Shown: in pieces, positions 24,569-35,800 of the stretch | Layout of the letters: every line of letters begins with the position of its first letter | How positions within the stretch are numbered: position 1 is the stretch's first letter | Source of the DNA: Nipponacmea schrenckii | Lineage: Eukaryota > Mollusca > Gastropoda > Lottiidae | Direction: 5' to 3' | NCBI GenBank assembly: GCA_030562195.1 | Contig: JAUJPP010000007.1 | Span: 24,301,769 to 24,365,768 of the forward strand | DNA: 64,000 nt | Position numbers and translations under genes: made by a program | Notes under the pieces: generated by a model | Told to the model about the DNA's origin: nothing | The model's input: the letters and a program-made list of their open reading frames with translations, nothing else | The model's database searches: none

Positions 24569-25749
24569 CTACTGACTCTGTATTAGACATCCTCACTAAT
24601 CGTGTATCAGCTGTCCTCCCAGATCTAAATACCAAACTTAGTGTCAACAGTATTGTGGAACTAGTTAAACTGTGCATATCAACAACATACTTCACTTGGA
24701 AAAACGAAATTTACAAACAAGTACATGGCCTACCAATGGGATCACCTATTAGCCCACTCCTTACTGAAATATATATGACGTACTTTGAAGAACTAGCCTT
24801 ATCGACAGCCCCTTACCAACCCCAATGCTGGCTACGAAAGGTGGACGATACATTTGTCATAATAGATAGTACCAAAGATCCTGAAGAACTACGTATCCAT
24901 CTGAACAGCATCCATCCTAGGATTCAATTCACAACTGAAAGTGAAAATACCGACCAACAACTAGCGTTCCTTGATGTCCTAATATCACGAAAGGATGAAA
25001 GTCTTGCCACAACAGTGTACAGAAAACCAACCCACACAGACCAATATGTCCACAACTCATCCAACCACCCAATGACAGTCAAAACAGGAATAATCTCAAC
25101 CCTTACACGCCGTGCCAACATCATATGCAATCAAGAATCGCTAGAAGATGAACTCAACCACCTAAAACAGTCCTTCATCAACTTCAACAAATATAACCCA
25201 AAACTGGTGAACAAGGTTATGAAGAACACTCTAACACCCACTTGTAAAAAACCTAAACCACCTAAATCTCCGGTATTTTTCAGCATCCCTTATGTAGGAA
25301 CCATCAGCTACCACATAAAAAGGATACTGAACCAACAAATAGGCGCTACAGTAGCATTCTCAGGCACCACGTCCTTAAAAACCTTGGTTCATGCAGAAGG
25401 AAGAATGGAAGAACCCAACCCGGACCCTAAATGTGTAGTATACAAAATTGACTGTAGTTGCAAGAAATCTTACATTGGGGAAACATCTAGACCTATATCA
25501 GTAATAATAGAAGAACACAGAACGGCATGTAATAAACGCAAGTCTGAAGATTCTGCTATAGCTGAACACTATTTAAAAGATAGGCGCCACAGAATCAGAT
25601 GGAATAGCGTTGAACTTCTTGCAACCAACCATAATTCATGGAAAAACAGAAAACTGAGAGAAGCCATCGAAATAAAAAAGCACAAGCCAGAACTTAACCG
25701 TGATGTAGGATACTATATCCCTAACGTTTGGAATGGACTATTTGATTAA
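24569..25749 (+). pseudogene. Penelope-like protein, C-terminal part (shifted frame)
   Basis: It resumes directly after motif A with TTDSVLDIL in another frame. It contains motif B (HGLPMGSPISPLL), a motif C that reads KVDD in RKVDDTF, FLDVLISRKD, and VYRKPTHTDQY, a strong family signature. The C-terminus is a GIY-YIG nuclease (VVYKIDCSCKKSYIGETSR, then an EH pair) with the Cys/His linker typical of Penelope-like elements. The Asn-Val-Pro expected after motif A is missing, so a small deletion probably caused the frameshift. Confidence 0.9.
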
Positions 25750-25995
25750 TTAACTACCTCTCATCTTATGGCTTCCCTAACCCCTCTTGATCTACCCATG
25801 TTAATCCTTGTTGGTTTAATTATGGCTTCCGTAATTAGAGTGCTAATCATGTGTTGGTTTCTTTTATCTATATATATTGTTAGTCCTGTTAAGTTTTTAT
25901 TCATTTCTCTTGATAACGCTGCCTGTATGAGCATGTGAAACGTTGAGTTAATAAATTGTTAGAAATAGTATATCCATATATCTTGTGCTTCTTTA
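25728..25995 (+). repeat. Penelope-like element, 3' inverted terminal repeat
   Basis: 268 bp that overlaps the last codons of the endonuclease frame and runs to the target duplication. It includes the hammerhead-like motif at 25,921-25,950. Confidence 0.93.
25921..25950 (+). ncRNA. Hammerhead-ribozyme-like motif in the terminal repeat
   Basis: CTGTATGAG, a short CAT loop, then GTGAAACGTTG resemble the hammerhead core boxes CUGAUGA and GAAA, which are known in Penelope-like terminal repeats. The first box has one extra base (CUGUAUGA). Stem II would be only two or three pairs, and I could not build a convincing stem I. The inverted copy falls at about 23,221-23,250 on the minus strand. Confidence 0.4.
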
Positions 25996-26007
25996 ATCTC
26001 TATGATA
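25995..26007. repeat. Target-site duplication, right copy
   Basis: AATCTCTATGATA, identical to 23,129-23,141. Its first base coincides with the last base of the terminal repeat. Confidence 0.88.
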
Positions 26008-27469
26008 GTTAAGATGATGAAATGTTCATTTGGTTATGTACGTTTTTTGACACTGATATCTGTTCTGGGCCCGACTCATGTACGAGGAAATGGGTCGAGT
26101 TATTCTTTTACGTCAATATCCCATTAACACAATGTTTCATTACACCAAGGCAAACATGGTAATACCTGGAATAACTCTATGTCTGCTATGACGTCATTGA
26201 TATATTAATTATGTGAATGTAATTAAGAGGGACATAACTAAGTATATTATATCTCTACCCCCAACTGTTCATTATTGATATAGGCCGATATAACTGATAG
26301 TTAATGTATGTATTATCTTTATAAGAATCTCAGCTGGCATTGTCTAAGAGACTACCCATTGCTTATTATTATCTGAGCAGGTTACTGCGTTAGGCTTTTA
26401 TTAAAGCATTGATTTGATTTAATTGTACACTATTTATTGTTCTTATTCTACATTCGGAAATTTATTAATTATAATGTTTGCAGAAACGATAGAAAGAAAA
26501 TTTAATTGTGTTTTACGTCCTACTTTTCTCTCCCTAAGACATCAACACGGAAACAAAAAGAAAGTAATAAAATTGAATCCCTTCACAAGGCATGGTTCGA
26601 CAAAGTCAGAAACATCTGCCTCTATATAAGCCTAGTTAATTTGACAGCAAAAGGTGTATTTTCGAGAAATATAATTTTCACGTATCTTGGAAACAACGTG
26701 TGGTGAAAGATAAAAATACAAAGAGAAATTCCTAGTTTGAAACTTTTTAAAGTATAATTATTTTGCGATTATTCTTGCAGTTCTATTACTGCTGAAGACT
26801 ATTTTCATATATTAAAGGCCCAACTCCTGTAAAGTATAGTCAATTGTATTTGTTAAATAGTTTTTTTGCTTAGAAAGAATGTGAACATTATCATCAAACA
26901 AAGTAAATAGTTAATAACAAAAAATTCACTGATATATCGAAAAAAAATACTTTATTTCATATCGATAGACAAAAAGTATGACTCTACACATTTTATTGCG
27001 TTTGAAAAGAATTGACAAAGTAAATAAAGATCCACGACGTAAACTTATAGAGACCTTGGTTATCTGAATGAAAACAATTTACTTTTCGCATCTATCACAA
27101 TTTTCTATCATGAATTTTCCTTCAAGGTTAAAGCCATTGATTGTAAATGTCCGGCAATATTGAAGAATCAGAATCGTCAAATCTCTTGTCTCTAATAGAC
27201 AACAAAAATCTGATGCGCGAGTGTCATAATCGAAAAATTTTCTAGAGCATCTCTTAAAAGATATCAATTATACCATATAAAAAGTATCATTGAACTTTGA
27301 GAATATTTACAAGAATGTATTCGATGTGTTTCAATAACATTCAAGGATTTATTCCTGAAATGAAAAGTCACGGTTAGTGACCCTGCAGATTAACTCATTC
27401 AGTAGGAAAATAAAATTGTTTAAGGGATTGTGACGTATCTATTTTTTAAGGAACAATCTTCTGACAGGC

Positions 27470-27612
27470 TCAAGTCTTTGGTCCCAGTAATTTTACTGAA
27501 ATTAACCTAGACTTCCATATCACAAAGTCTATTTTTTAATAGCTTTGCGAAAGTGCCGTCACTAAAGACTTAATGTTAGTTGAATTGCAGGAATCACAGA
27601 CTTTCGACTGAA
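27470..27612. mobile_element. Diverged MITE-like inverted repeat
   Basis: The left arm AAGTCTTTGGTCCCAGTAAT pairs imperfectly with the right arm, whose reverse complement reads AAGTCTGTGATTCCTGCAAT. The arm sequence resembles the ends of the element at 45,718-45,875. Confidence 0.5.
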
Positions 27613-28502
27613 AACAGGCATGCTGCAAATTAATGCTATAACGGACCCAGATATACATAAGAAATTTTGCAAACCTCTTTGCAATCCCTTTATAACGCAA
27701 TGTCATGTTTCCTTGATGAACACAGCGGTGGTTCTGACAAAATACATCTATGAGATAGTTTCTGGGTATTTGTCATACTACTGTAGTATTACTATCAGTC
27801 AGGATTAATTATCAATCTGAATGCTACAATAAAAGCACATTCACAATAAAATATTAGACGGATACTGCTGTTTCCTGTCAGTCATTCTTGACTTAATAAC
27901 AGCCCTCTTGTAGATAAATTGATTTAGGTTGCACTCGTATATACCTTGACCTTGACATACCTCATTTTATTATGGGTAAATGTATTAAAGTCTTCATCAA
28001 CTTCCTTTCATTCAGCGAACTAATATATTGCCGTTACTAATGTTTATATAAAAAAATTCCTTTATTGCAAAGAACGTCAATTCCAGTTGGAGCCATTGAT
28101 AAGAGTGTTACATAAAAGTTATTGGAAAATGATTAGATTGACGATCTGTTAATTTATTTACCAAAATATATTCTATATCAAACAAGAGAGTAATGATTGT
28201 CACACACACTCTTTAACTAGACGAAACGGATCTCACTTATAATCTCTTATTCAAATTCAAATTTAGTACTACACTGCTTGTGAAGAGGATTGTAGTTACC
28301 TCCCTTGTTACAAGATGGAGATTAAACAACGTATGTTATTGGCAGGTCGTCATGATGAATAATTCTGAAGATCAACGTGGCTGTATGGTGTCCTTGTTAC
28401 AAAGGTCACTTTAACAAGATTAGTTACGGAGGTGCCCTGACCTCAAACATAATAAATATGCATATGAAGACATGGTCCTAATCCTGGGTAGTTTGCAAGA
28501 AA

Positions 28503-28860
28503 ACTCTATCAGGAGTGTTGGTTTGAAACCAATGGTCTAAGCAATAAGAAGTGCTGGTTCGAATACAAATGGTCTGAACAATAGACCTAAAAGGTGTTGG
28601 TCCGAAACCAATAGTTAGTGCAATAAGGAATGCTGTTCTGAATCCAAAGATCAGGGTAATAAGAAATGCTGATCTGAAATCAATGGTCAATACAATAAGG
28701 TGTGTTGGTCTGAATCCAATAATCAAAGCAAAAGGGAGTGCTGGTCTGTAACCAATGGTTAGGGCAATAAGGAGTGCTAGTTCGAGACCAACAGTCTAGG
28801 CAATAAGGAGTACTGGTTCGAAACCAATGGTAAGAGCAACAATGTGTGCTGGATATTTAG
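28503..28860. repeat. Minisatellite, 36-bp unit
   Basis: About ten diverged copies of AATAAGGAGTGCTGGTCTGA plus AACCAATGGTTAGGGC. Because 36 is a multiple of three, the minus strand shows a periodic but meaningless open frame at 28,478-28,726. An isolated related unit occurs near 29,600-29,655. Confidence 0.85.
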
Positions 28861-29699
28861 TCCTAAACCAACGGACCGGTTATTTGTTTTGGTCTGAACA
28901 AATGCTCAGGTGACAAGTGTGTTGAAACGTGAATAAAACGCGACTAAATTACCTCAAAATTCTAAAACAGTAATCTAGATCCTCTGACCTACTCTGCGTT
29001 CCTACGGTCTTCCAACCAACACATGTACGCACCTAGTGCGCATCTAGTGATATCTATAGATTTGGCCGTGACATCCATCGTCCAAAACGTAAACTGTGCC
29101 GTTCTCATAAATGGAGTGGAAACTAAATGAGAGCGCAATATGCGTACTATAAACCTCCTAAAACGTCATAAGGACCCCAAGCTGCGACCATATGCGATAA
29201 AATGTAATTAATCGCTGTTAAACGTGAAGTATACCCGAATAAACTTTTACAAAAGTTATAAATTCCACAACAGTCTCTATCAACAGTCACCATATGTGAC
29301 AATATAGCGTAAAAAGGGCGCTTTATTATAAAAAAAATCTTTGGGCTTTGTGCCCTTCATTTTAATTGCGTTTATGGAGACATTCTCGATCCCGTGGCGA
29401 TATTAACGATTGTTGCCGATCATTGCCCAAACGGACGGTATCTTACTCATCCTTCACGCTTATGGCGATCTTAACATGCTCTGAGCCGTATTAGATCAGT
29501 AATCCACTCTTCCGATATGAAGGAACTATAAGAGTGCATGTCCGGTGTGACAAGGGAAGTTCTTAAGAGTTTTGTCTGAAAGCGTTGATCAGATCAGAAA
29601 TACTGGTCGAAAATGAATGGTCACGACCACAAGAAGTGTTGGTCTGAAACTAGACAGTTAATTTAAAGGGTTACAAAGGACTAGTTACAAAATAACTAA

Positions 29700-29705
29700 T
29701 TTATT
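29700..29705 (-). terminator. Candidate polyadenylation signal, guanylate cyclase gene
   Basis: AATAAA on the minus strand, 36 bp after the stop codon at 29,741-29,743. It would give a very short 3' UTR; a more distal signal is also possible. Confidence 0.4.
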
Positions 29706-29740
29706 ATAAAATATAAATAAAACAATATTAATTTGAATAT

Positions 29741-29800
29741 TTACACACAAGTGTCATCAGATTCACCTGTTAGCCAATATGTTATTTGAGATCCTTTACC
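29741..29800 (-). CDS. Guanylate cyclase exon 22 (C-terminus)
   Basis: The acceptor is TTTTTTTCAG. It encodes [19 protein letters not shown] and a TAA stop. GKG-TYWL is the end of the cyclase domain; the last residues TCV match the S/T-X-V PDZ-ligand pattern. Confidence 0.93.
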   Translation of the reverse strand, partial: GKGSQITYWLTGESDDTCV

Positions 29801-32800
29801 CTGAAAAAAAAAAATTCTGATTAATCTTCTATTTTATAGATGACACAGACACCTGAGAAAGTGATTGTTGTCTGGGAAATCGAAAACAGTCGATTAAGAG
29901 GAATTCCGGAATGTGACCAGAATGTCTGGAAATAAAACAACATTTTAAATAAAATAAAAGTGTACCAACTATACCAACCGAACTATCAATAATGAGGGCT
30001 TTTCGAATGTCGATGCAGGCATGATCGAGAGAAATGATTATGCTCTGCTCCACTATAGACTTCCAGCATGATACTTATAACTGGGAGTTTTGAATTATAA
30101 AAACGAATAACACCAAATTAGATTTTTACTCTTGGATCAATGGATTCGGACTAAAATTGTCCCCATCCCTTTGATTTTCAATGTTGCTCTTTCTATAATC
30201 GTACCTTCATGTCGACTTCACCTCTTAATTCTAACTCAAAACAACCGAACGTATTTAAAATAGATTTTGTAATGCTGCTCACGTGGATCTTTAAGGCTGG
30301 AAGAAAACATGCAAATCAATTAGATGTATGGTGACATAATCCATTCTGTTGATAGTTTCTCAATTTAAAAATAGTGTGAAAACATCATTTAGTATGTGTA
30401 ACACCCCAGAGAAAGCTTGCTCTGTTTAGACTAATGATGTGAAATCGTCCCACATAGAGGACTCCAGCCCAATGGATTGACAATGGTATTTAACTACAAG
30501 ACAATTTGGTGTACTGCCTGAACATTATGGAAGAAAATTATTAACATACGAAGTCCAGTTGATTCCATTCTGGACGCTGTATTTACTGTGTCACCAAATA
30601 AACAATAGCGAGGCATCTTTAAACCAACTACACCTGTAACAACTGGACCTATGAAATAAAACAACAGATTGGCATACTAGTAAAAGGCAAAGATCTTCAT
30701 GAGTAAAATTTCATGTTCTTGACAGAATATATTGATCGCTCCTTACGACCTTCGCCAGTTCTTACTGTCAATGGAAATCTAACCACTTTAAATGAAACAC
30801 AGCAGTTAAATATCTGACACAAAATCTTTTATAAGTTTAATTTTAGTTGCTATATATGAAATAACCCAGAAGTGACCCGTTGGTTAAACAACTGGTAATC
30901 AAATACAATCATTGCATTACCTGTGTGTATTCCGATTCGTAGTTTCAGCTGCTCGTTTGGTCTGTGTTTAATACGGAACGACAAAACTGCCTTCAATAAA
31001 GCTAAGGACATCCTAGCTATTTCTCGGGCATGAAGGTTACCATTTCTTACAGGAAGACCAGATACTACCATATAGGCATCTCCAATTGTTTCTACCTAAT
31101 GTTATAAAGAGCATTATAGTTGTAAGTCACATAAGCTGTTATTGAGATTTTCGAATCCAAACGAAGCGAAAGGGTTGATACCGCAAAACAAATGCATGAA
31201 TTGTGAAGATGGAAGTATTTGTTTGAAAATGTAGGAGACAAAAGTTTTCTGGTAAAGAGGTACTTACTTTGTAAACATCGAAATGTTCTATTATAGAATC
31301 AAATGCTGTATATAAATCATTTAATAAATTTACAACCTACAAAAAATATCACATGTTTTATTATAAGTGTGGCCATGACAAGGAAAATCATTTTATTCTG
31401 AAACTTGTGTGGTGTTATTATGCTTGTTTCGTTTAATCTGTCCATGGTTGACAATCATATCTATTTTTGAATACAGATGGGTCGGCGATTTCCATTTTTG
31501 GTGATGTGAGAAATTCAGGCATACCTGCATTGGTGTACTTTCTGCCGAAAGAGAAGTAAAACCACAAATATCACTAAAATATATTGTAACTTGTTCAAAT
31601 GTTTCTGCAGCTACAGTTTCACCTCGTATTAGTTGACCAGCAACAGACCTGAAAATCAAGGATTAACTTTATAATTATAAGGGCATCTGTACGTTTATAA
31701 GTGCAGTACGTAGAACTGGCTTGTTCGAAGAGCCTGTTGTTCTAAGTCTGTTTTGCCGCTTCGTGGTCGTTTTTACAAAGCTACACGCAGCACTACGATT
31801 TCTATTTGAAGCATGCTTGATTTGCCTCCGGGGGCAGAAGAGTTCCGCAATTTAACATAGAAACTACGTCATGCTTGTCGTTTCGTGTTTTAAAATAGCG
31901 TTTTATTGTTTTTAAGAAACATTATACGAAGAATTTGGGGAATAATTTGTGTTTTGTTAATCTAAATATCCAGGGTTACTGCATTTATCCGTGTATCAGG
32001 TTATTTGAGACAGATTTACGCTAATTTGGGCGTATTTATTTTGGGTAGGCCGTTTTCTTGCACGATTTTATTGCAATTTAAAGGTCTGGATAATTAGTTC
32101 ACATGGTAATTCAAATAATAAGGTCTCTGATCCAATATGCCTGAAACCGATATAATGTGACCGCTTACTTAATTGTATATCACAGTTATCTCTATTGCAA
32201 GGGAGGCAACTTGAGAATATGAACTGATAAGAAAATTACACTTACTTTGGTAACATCAAGTAAAGAAGATTTTCTGTCTTCTTTTTTTCTTCTAAATAAT
32301 CAGCCGTCCTCTCAGCGACTAAAGCCTCTAAATTATTAGCATATTGTTCCATTCTGGACAATAGATTATCTAAAATGTTCCCTTTATCGCCTTCCCTGGA
32401 ATATTAAATGACACAGACAGTTGTATATGGTACGGTCTCCTTTAATGTACAACAAAACCATATACGTATAATATAGTCAATTTCCGATTTCTCAAGGTTC
32501 AGATAGTGTGTAATTAGATTCTCAGCAAGAGAAGTTCTTCAAATACAAGATAAATTCTAAACATAGTTAAAACATGTAATTTCTTACCGCTATGGAAACG
32601 AAGAAAGGTTGCCAGACAAGGTTATGTACACCCACTGGCATCTGTCAGAAATGTTAACTTTATATATTACTTAACTTTATAAAAGGCGTACAAAAAGTTT
32701 CAAAAATATTATATTCACTTTGTAATTCATGAAAGAGAGGTAGAAGAATATTTTTAACACACAATAATTTATACTTGAGGAGATATATCGTCATTAAACA

Positions 32801-35800
32801 AAAACGAATTGACATGAAAGTTATGGAGGGCTGCAAAGCTCATTTTGGATGTTGGTATACCTTCGGTTAATAATTGTCAACCTCATGAATTTCAAAATAT
32901 AAGATGTCCCGGTTATATTTTGTAGGCTAGGAGATCGTTTTTTATTTGTTTCATATTTTCTGACTAAACTAAATTCTTTTCTTATTTTGTAGCTGGAACT
33001 TATAAACACCCACATTATACTTTAAGGCATTAGTTTTTAAACATCAGTTTAACATAAACATAACCCTACACCATGACTTTTTATTAGCTAGTAATCACGA
33101 ACAAATTATAGAATTTATGCCAAGAATAGTCTAATCTTTGGAACCAAAAATAAACAAAAATAGACAAAAGGATACTATTCAATGTAATAATTGAGAGTAT
33201 ATAAGACTTAAGGTGGACTTACGGAGTTCTGTAAAATGTATACACGTGTACGACCAGATCCCAGCTAATTTTGTTCCGTCAAAATTTAAAAAGATGCAAG
33301 ACTATTCGAAGAGCCTACCTATTCATTTTCCTAATGATATGTTTTAAACTTTGAAAATCTGGTCTTTCAGTCGGATCTTCTGACCAGCATCGTCTTATTA
33401 TACCCGCTAACTCATCACACGGACAGTCAAAATCTTCTAATGTAGGTCGGAAATAAGGCTTCAAACCATTCTGTACTTTTATTAAGATGTCTAAAATTTA
33501 ATATTTCGAAAACGTACAAAATGTTCAAAGATATACAGATCTAAGGAATTATTTATTAAAGTTATATAGTCGTTTAGATATTGGCCTTACCAAATGTACC
33601 ACGATCAAATCCAATGTACATGTACTATGGTCGGATGAAAGACGAGACGACTATATCCCTTTGATCTCTTGGCCAAGAAATGAAATACCCACGGCTAAAT
33701 AAATCAATCGAATCATAATGAATATTTTGTCTGGTTCGGTTTTTATCGTAAAACTCTGACAATGGAATATAGACTAAATGACTGGTTATTCCGTGTTTTT
33801 GAAAAAGTTTTAACAATGAAATTTCTATACATTTCGATATATTGTGTTCAATCGGACAATACCTACCGTGAGGATCAAATTTTAACATCTGTATATGAAA
33901 AACGCCTTTTCTATATACAATTTCCTGACAAATAATAGCAAAACTATAAACATCGCCTTTCTGTGTACCACTGGAATTCTTAATACATGTTCTCAATATC
34001 TCTGGTGCAGTCCATAATTTACCTATAATGAAAAATAACTACATCTTACCACCTAACAGTTCATGGGAACATAGTAAGCTACGTGTAGGCCTCCCTTTAG
34101 AAAAAGAAGCGGATTTAGGAACCCAAAAGAAATGAAATATGAAAATGAAAACAATAGTCCCATCCGAACGTCAAGACCCTTTTTATGTCAGTCCATCCAA
34201 CCTGCATTACTGACAAGGGAAAACATAGTGAAATCCGAAAGTTCATCTTGACCTTTGCCGGAAATGAACCCTGTACCTTCAAATTAACGAAAAAGCGTCA
34301 ACTCACTGAGCCACTGCGGCTTCCGGGAAACCAAAATAGGCATAAGAAGGGTGGTAGTTTTTAGTTGTAGGCTGATGCCTCACCCGACAACTATTGACCG
34401 AGTCATTTTCTCCGATGTAATATTCGGATGGGATATCGGAACTGACCATCTGATGACATGTTGTTGATAGACACATTTTATTGTAATGATCTACCAAGGT
34501 AAGAATCTTAGGCCAAACAATGAACGAGAAAGTTAAGGTTGAGGAAATAGTAGGATAAGGTGGCTTGAACACATCTCTTAAAAAACCTCACCCGACTCTT
34601 TCTACTGATAATATACTTTATAACAATATTGAACTAGTAACGGTATTGGAAGAATTGATTAAATCTTTCATCTTATTAAATAACCCATAATCATACAATT
34701 TTATGTCATTTTCCGGAATCGTCCTCCATTATTCTGTAAACTGACCTATTTGACTGTCAACATTTATTAACGTCTTCATCACATTTATTACTATTATTTT
34801 GTCTTAATGAAAATGGTACTTTCATTGGATGAACAATCAATGTTATTACTTCCTGCTAATGCCCGCTGATTATTCGCTGTCGGAAAATCCGCTACATTGA
34901 GGAAAAACGAATCATTGTATATAAACATATACATCTATTGACAACTGCAAAATGTGAACAATGTTATACCAGAGAAGTACAATCCGTATATTATATCGAC
35001 CAAACAAAAAAATGTTTCAGAACGAGAAGCCAAAATAGTGGAATACATACGACGACTATACGAGTTAGTATTATCCAATTCGTCATTCGATGCCGTATTA
35101 TCATTCTGGAAGTGCCGTAAGCCAAAATCTGTAATTTTAACTACAAAACGACTGTCAACAACGCAGTTTGTGCTTTTTAGGTTTCCATGGCAACGTATTT
35201 CACTGGCGTGTAGATAAATCATTCCCTGCAATGAAAAAAAAAAAGACCACACCTTACTTGAAAACCTTTTTCAGTAATTAATGTGAAATATGGCATTTTT
35301 AATTCCCAATGGAGGCATTAAATTCTTGAAAACTTCATAATTATAATGTAACAGTTTTATTCATAATAGGATGTCTTGAATGTGTAGGAATATGAATAAT
35401 GAATTCAGCATATTATATATCCAACAGGGCAGGATATCTAAACTTCGCGATATCATCTCATCTTACTATGAGAATATCCTAATATCCCGATATCACACTT
35501 ACCCCTTACTGTTTCCTACATGATAGAATATCTTAATCTCACTATATCACACTCACCTTACTATATACATGAGAAAATCTTAATATCCCGATATCACACT
35601 TACACTTACTGTTTCCTACACGATAGAATATCTAAACATCCCGATATCATTATAACCCCTTTTATACCCTTATACATAGTAAAATATCTATAAATCACGA
35701 AAACACTCTTAATCTTTCTATGCCCTACATGGTAGAATTCCTTAATATCACGATATCACACTTACCTTACTATAACCTACATGATAGAATATCTTTATAT

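Larger units (their letters stand above)
23142..25995 (+). mobile_element. Penelope-like retroelement (reverse transcriptase plus GIY-YIG endonuclease)
   Basis: A 2.85-kb element bounded by a 13-bp target duplication. From the left: a 34-bp unique tail (23,142-23,175), an inverted terminal repeat (23,176-23,443), the coding region in two frames, and the second inverted terminal repeat (25,728-25,995). Penelope-like elements are known for a complex terminal repeat in direct or inverted orientation, often with a short extra tail of about this size. The encoded protein carries the family's N-terminal block (VIPHGLKVRSPVKS, then LAKGLNYRTT), IVPADKGKATVVID, reverse transcriptase motifs and a C-terminal GIY-YIG nuclease. 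One frameshift near 24,565 interrupts it, so this copy is probably not autonomous as it stands. It lies in a gene-poor stretch, not in an exon. Confidence 0.96.
26008..29699. other. Intergenic stretch downstream of the cyclase gene
   Basis: No exon supported. It contains a partial dispersed repeat near 26,795-26,850, a MITE-like inverted repeat at 27,470-27,612 and a 36-bp tandem array at 28,503-28,860. The region 29,040-29,480 is visibly richer in CG dinucleotides than its surroundings but shows no feature I can name. Confidence 0.6.

Noticed and set aside
28478..28726. Periodic 82-residue minus-strand frame
   Set aside because: Read-through of the 36-bp repeat array, with no start context or family motif.
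34935..35050. Open frame continuing past cyclase exon 13
   Set aside because: The sequence no longer resembles the family, and only the GTATGT donor at 35,050 gives the phase that exon 14 needs.
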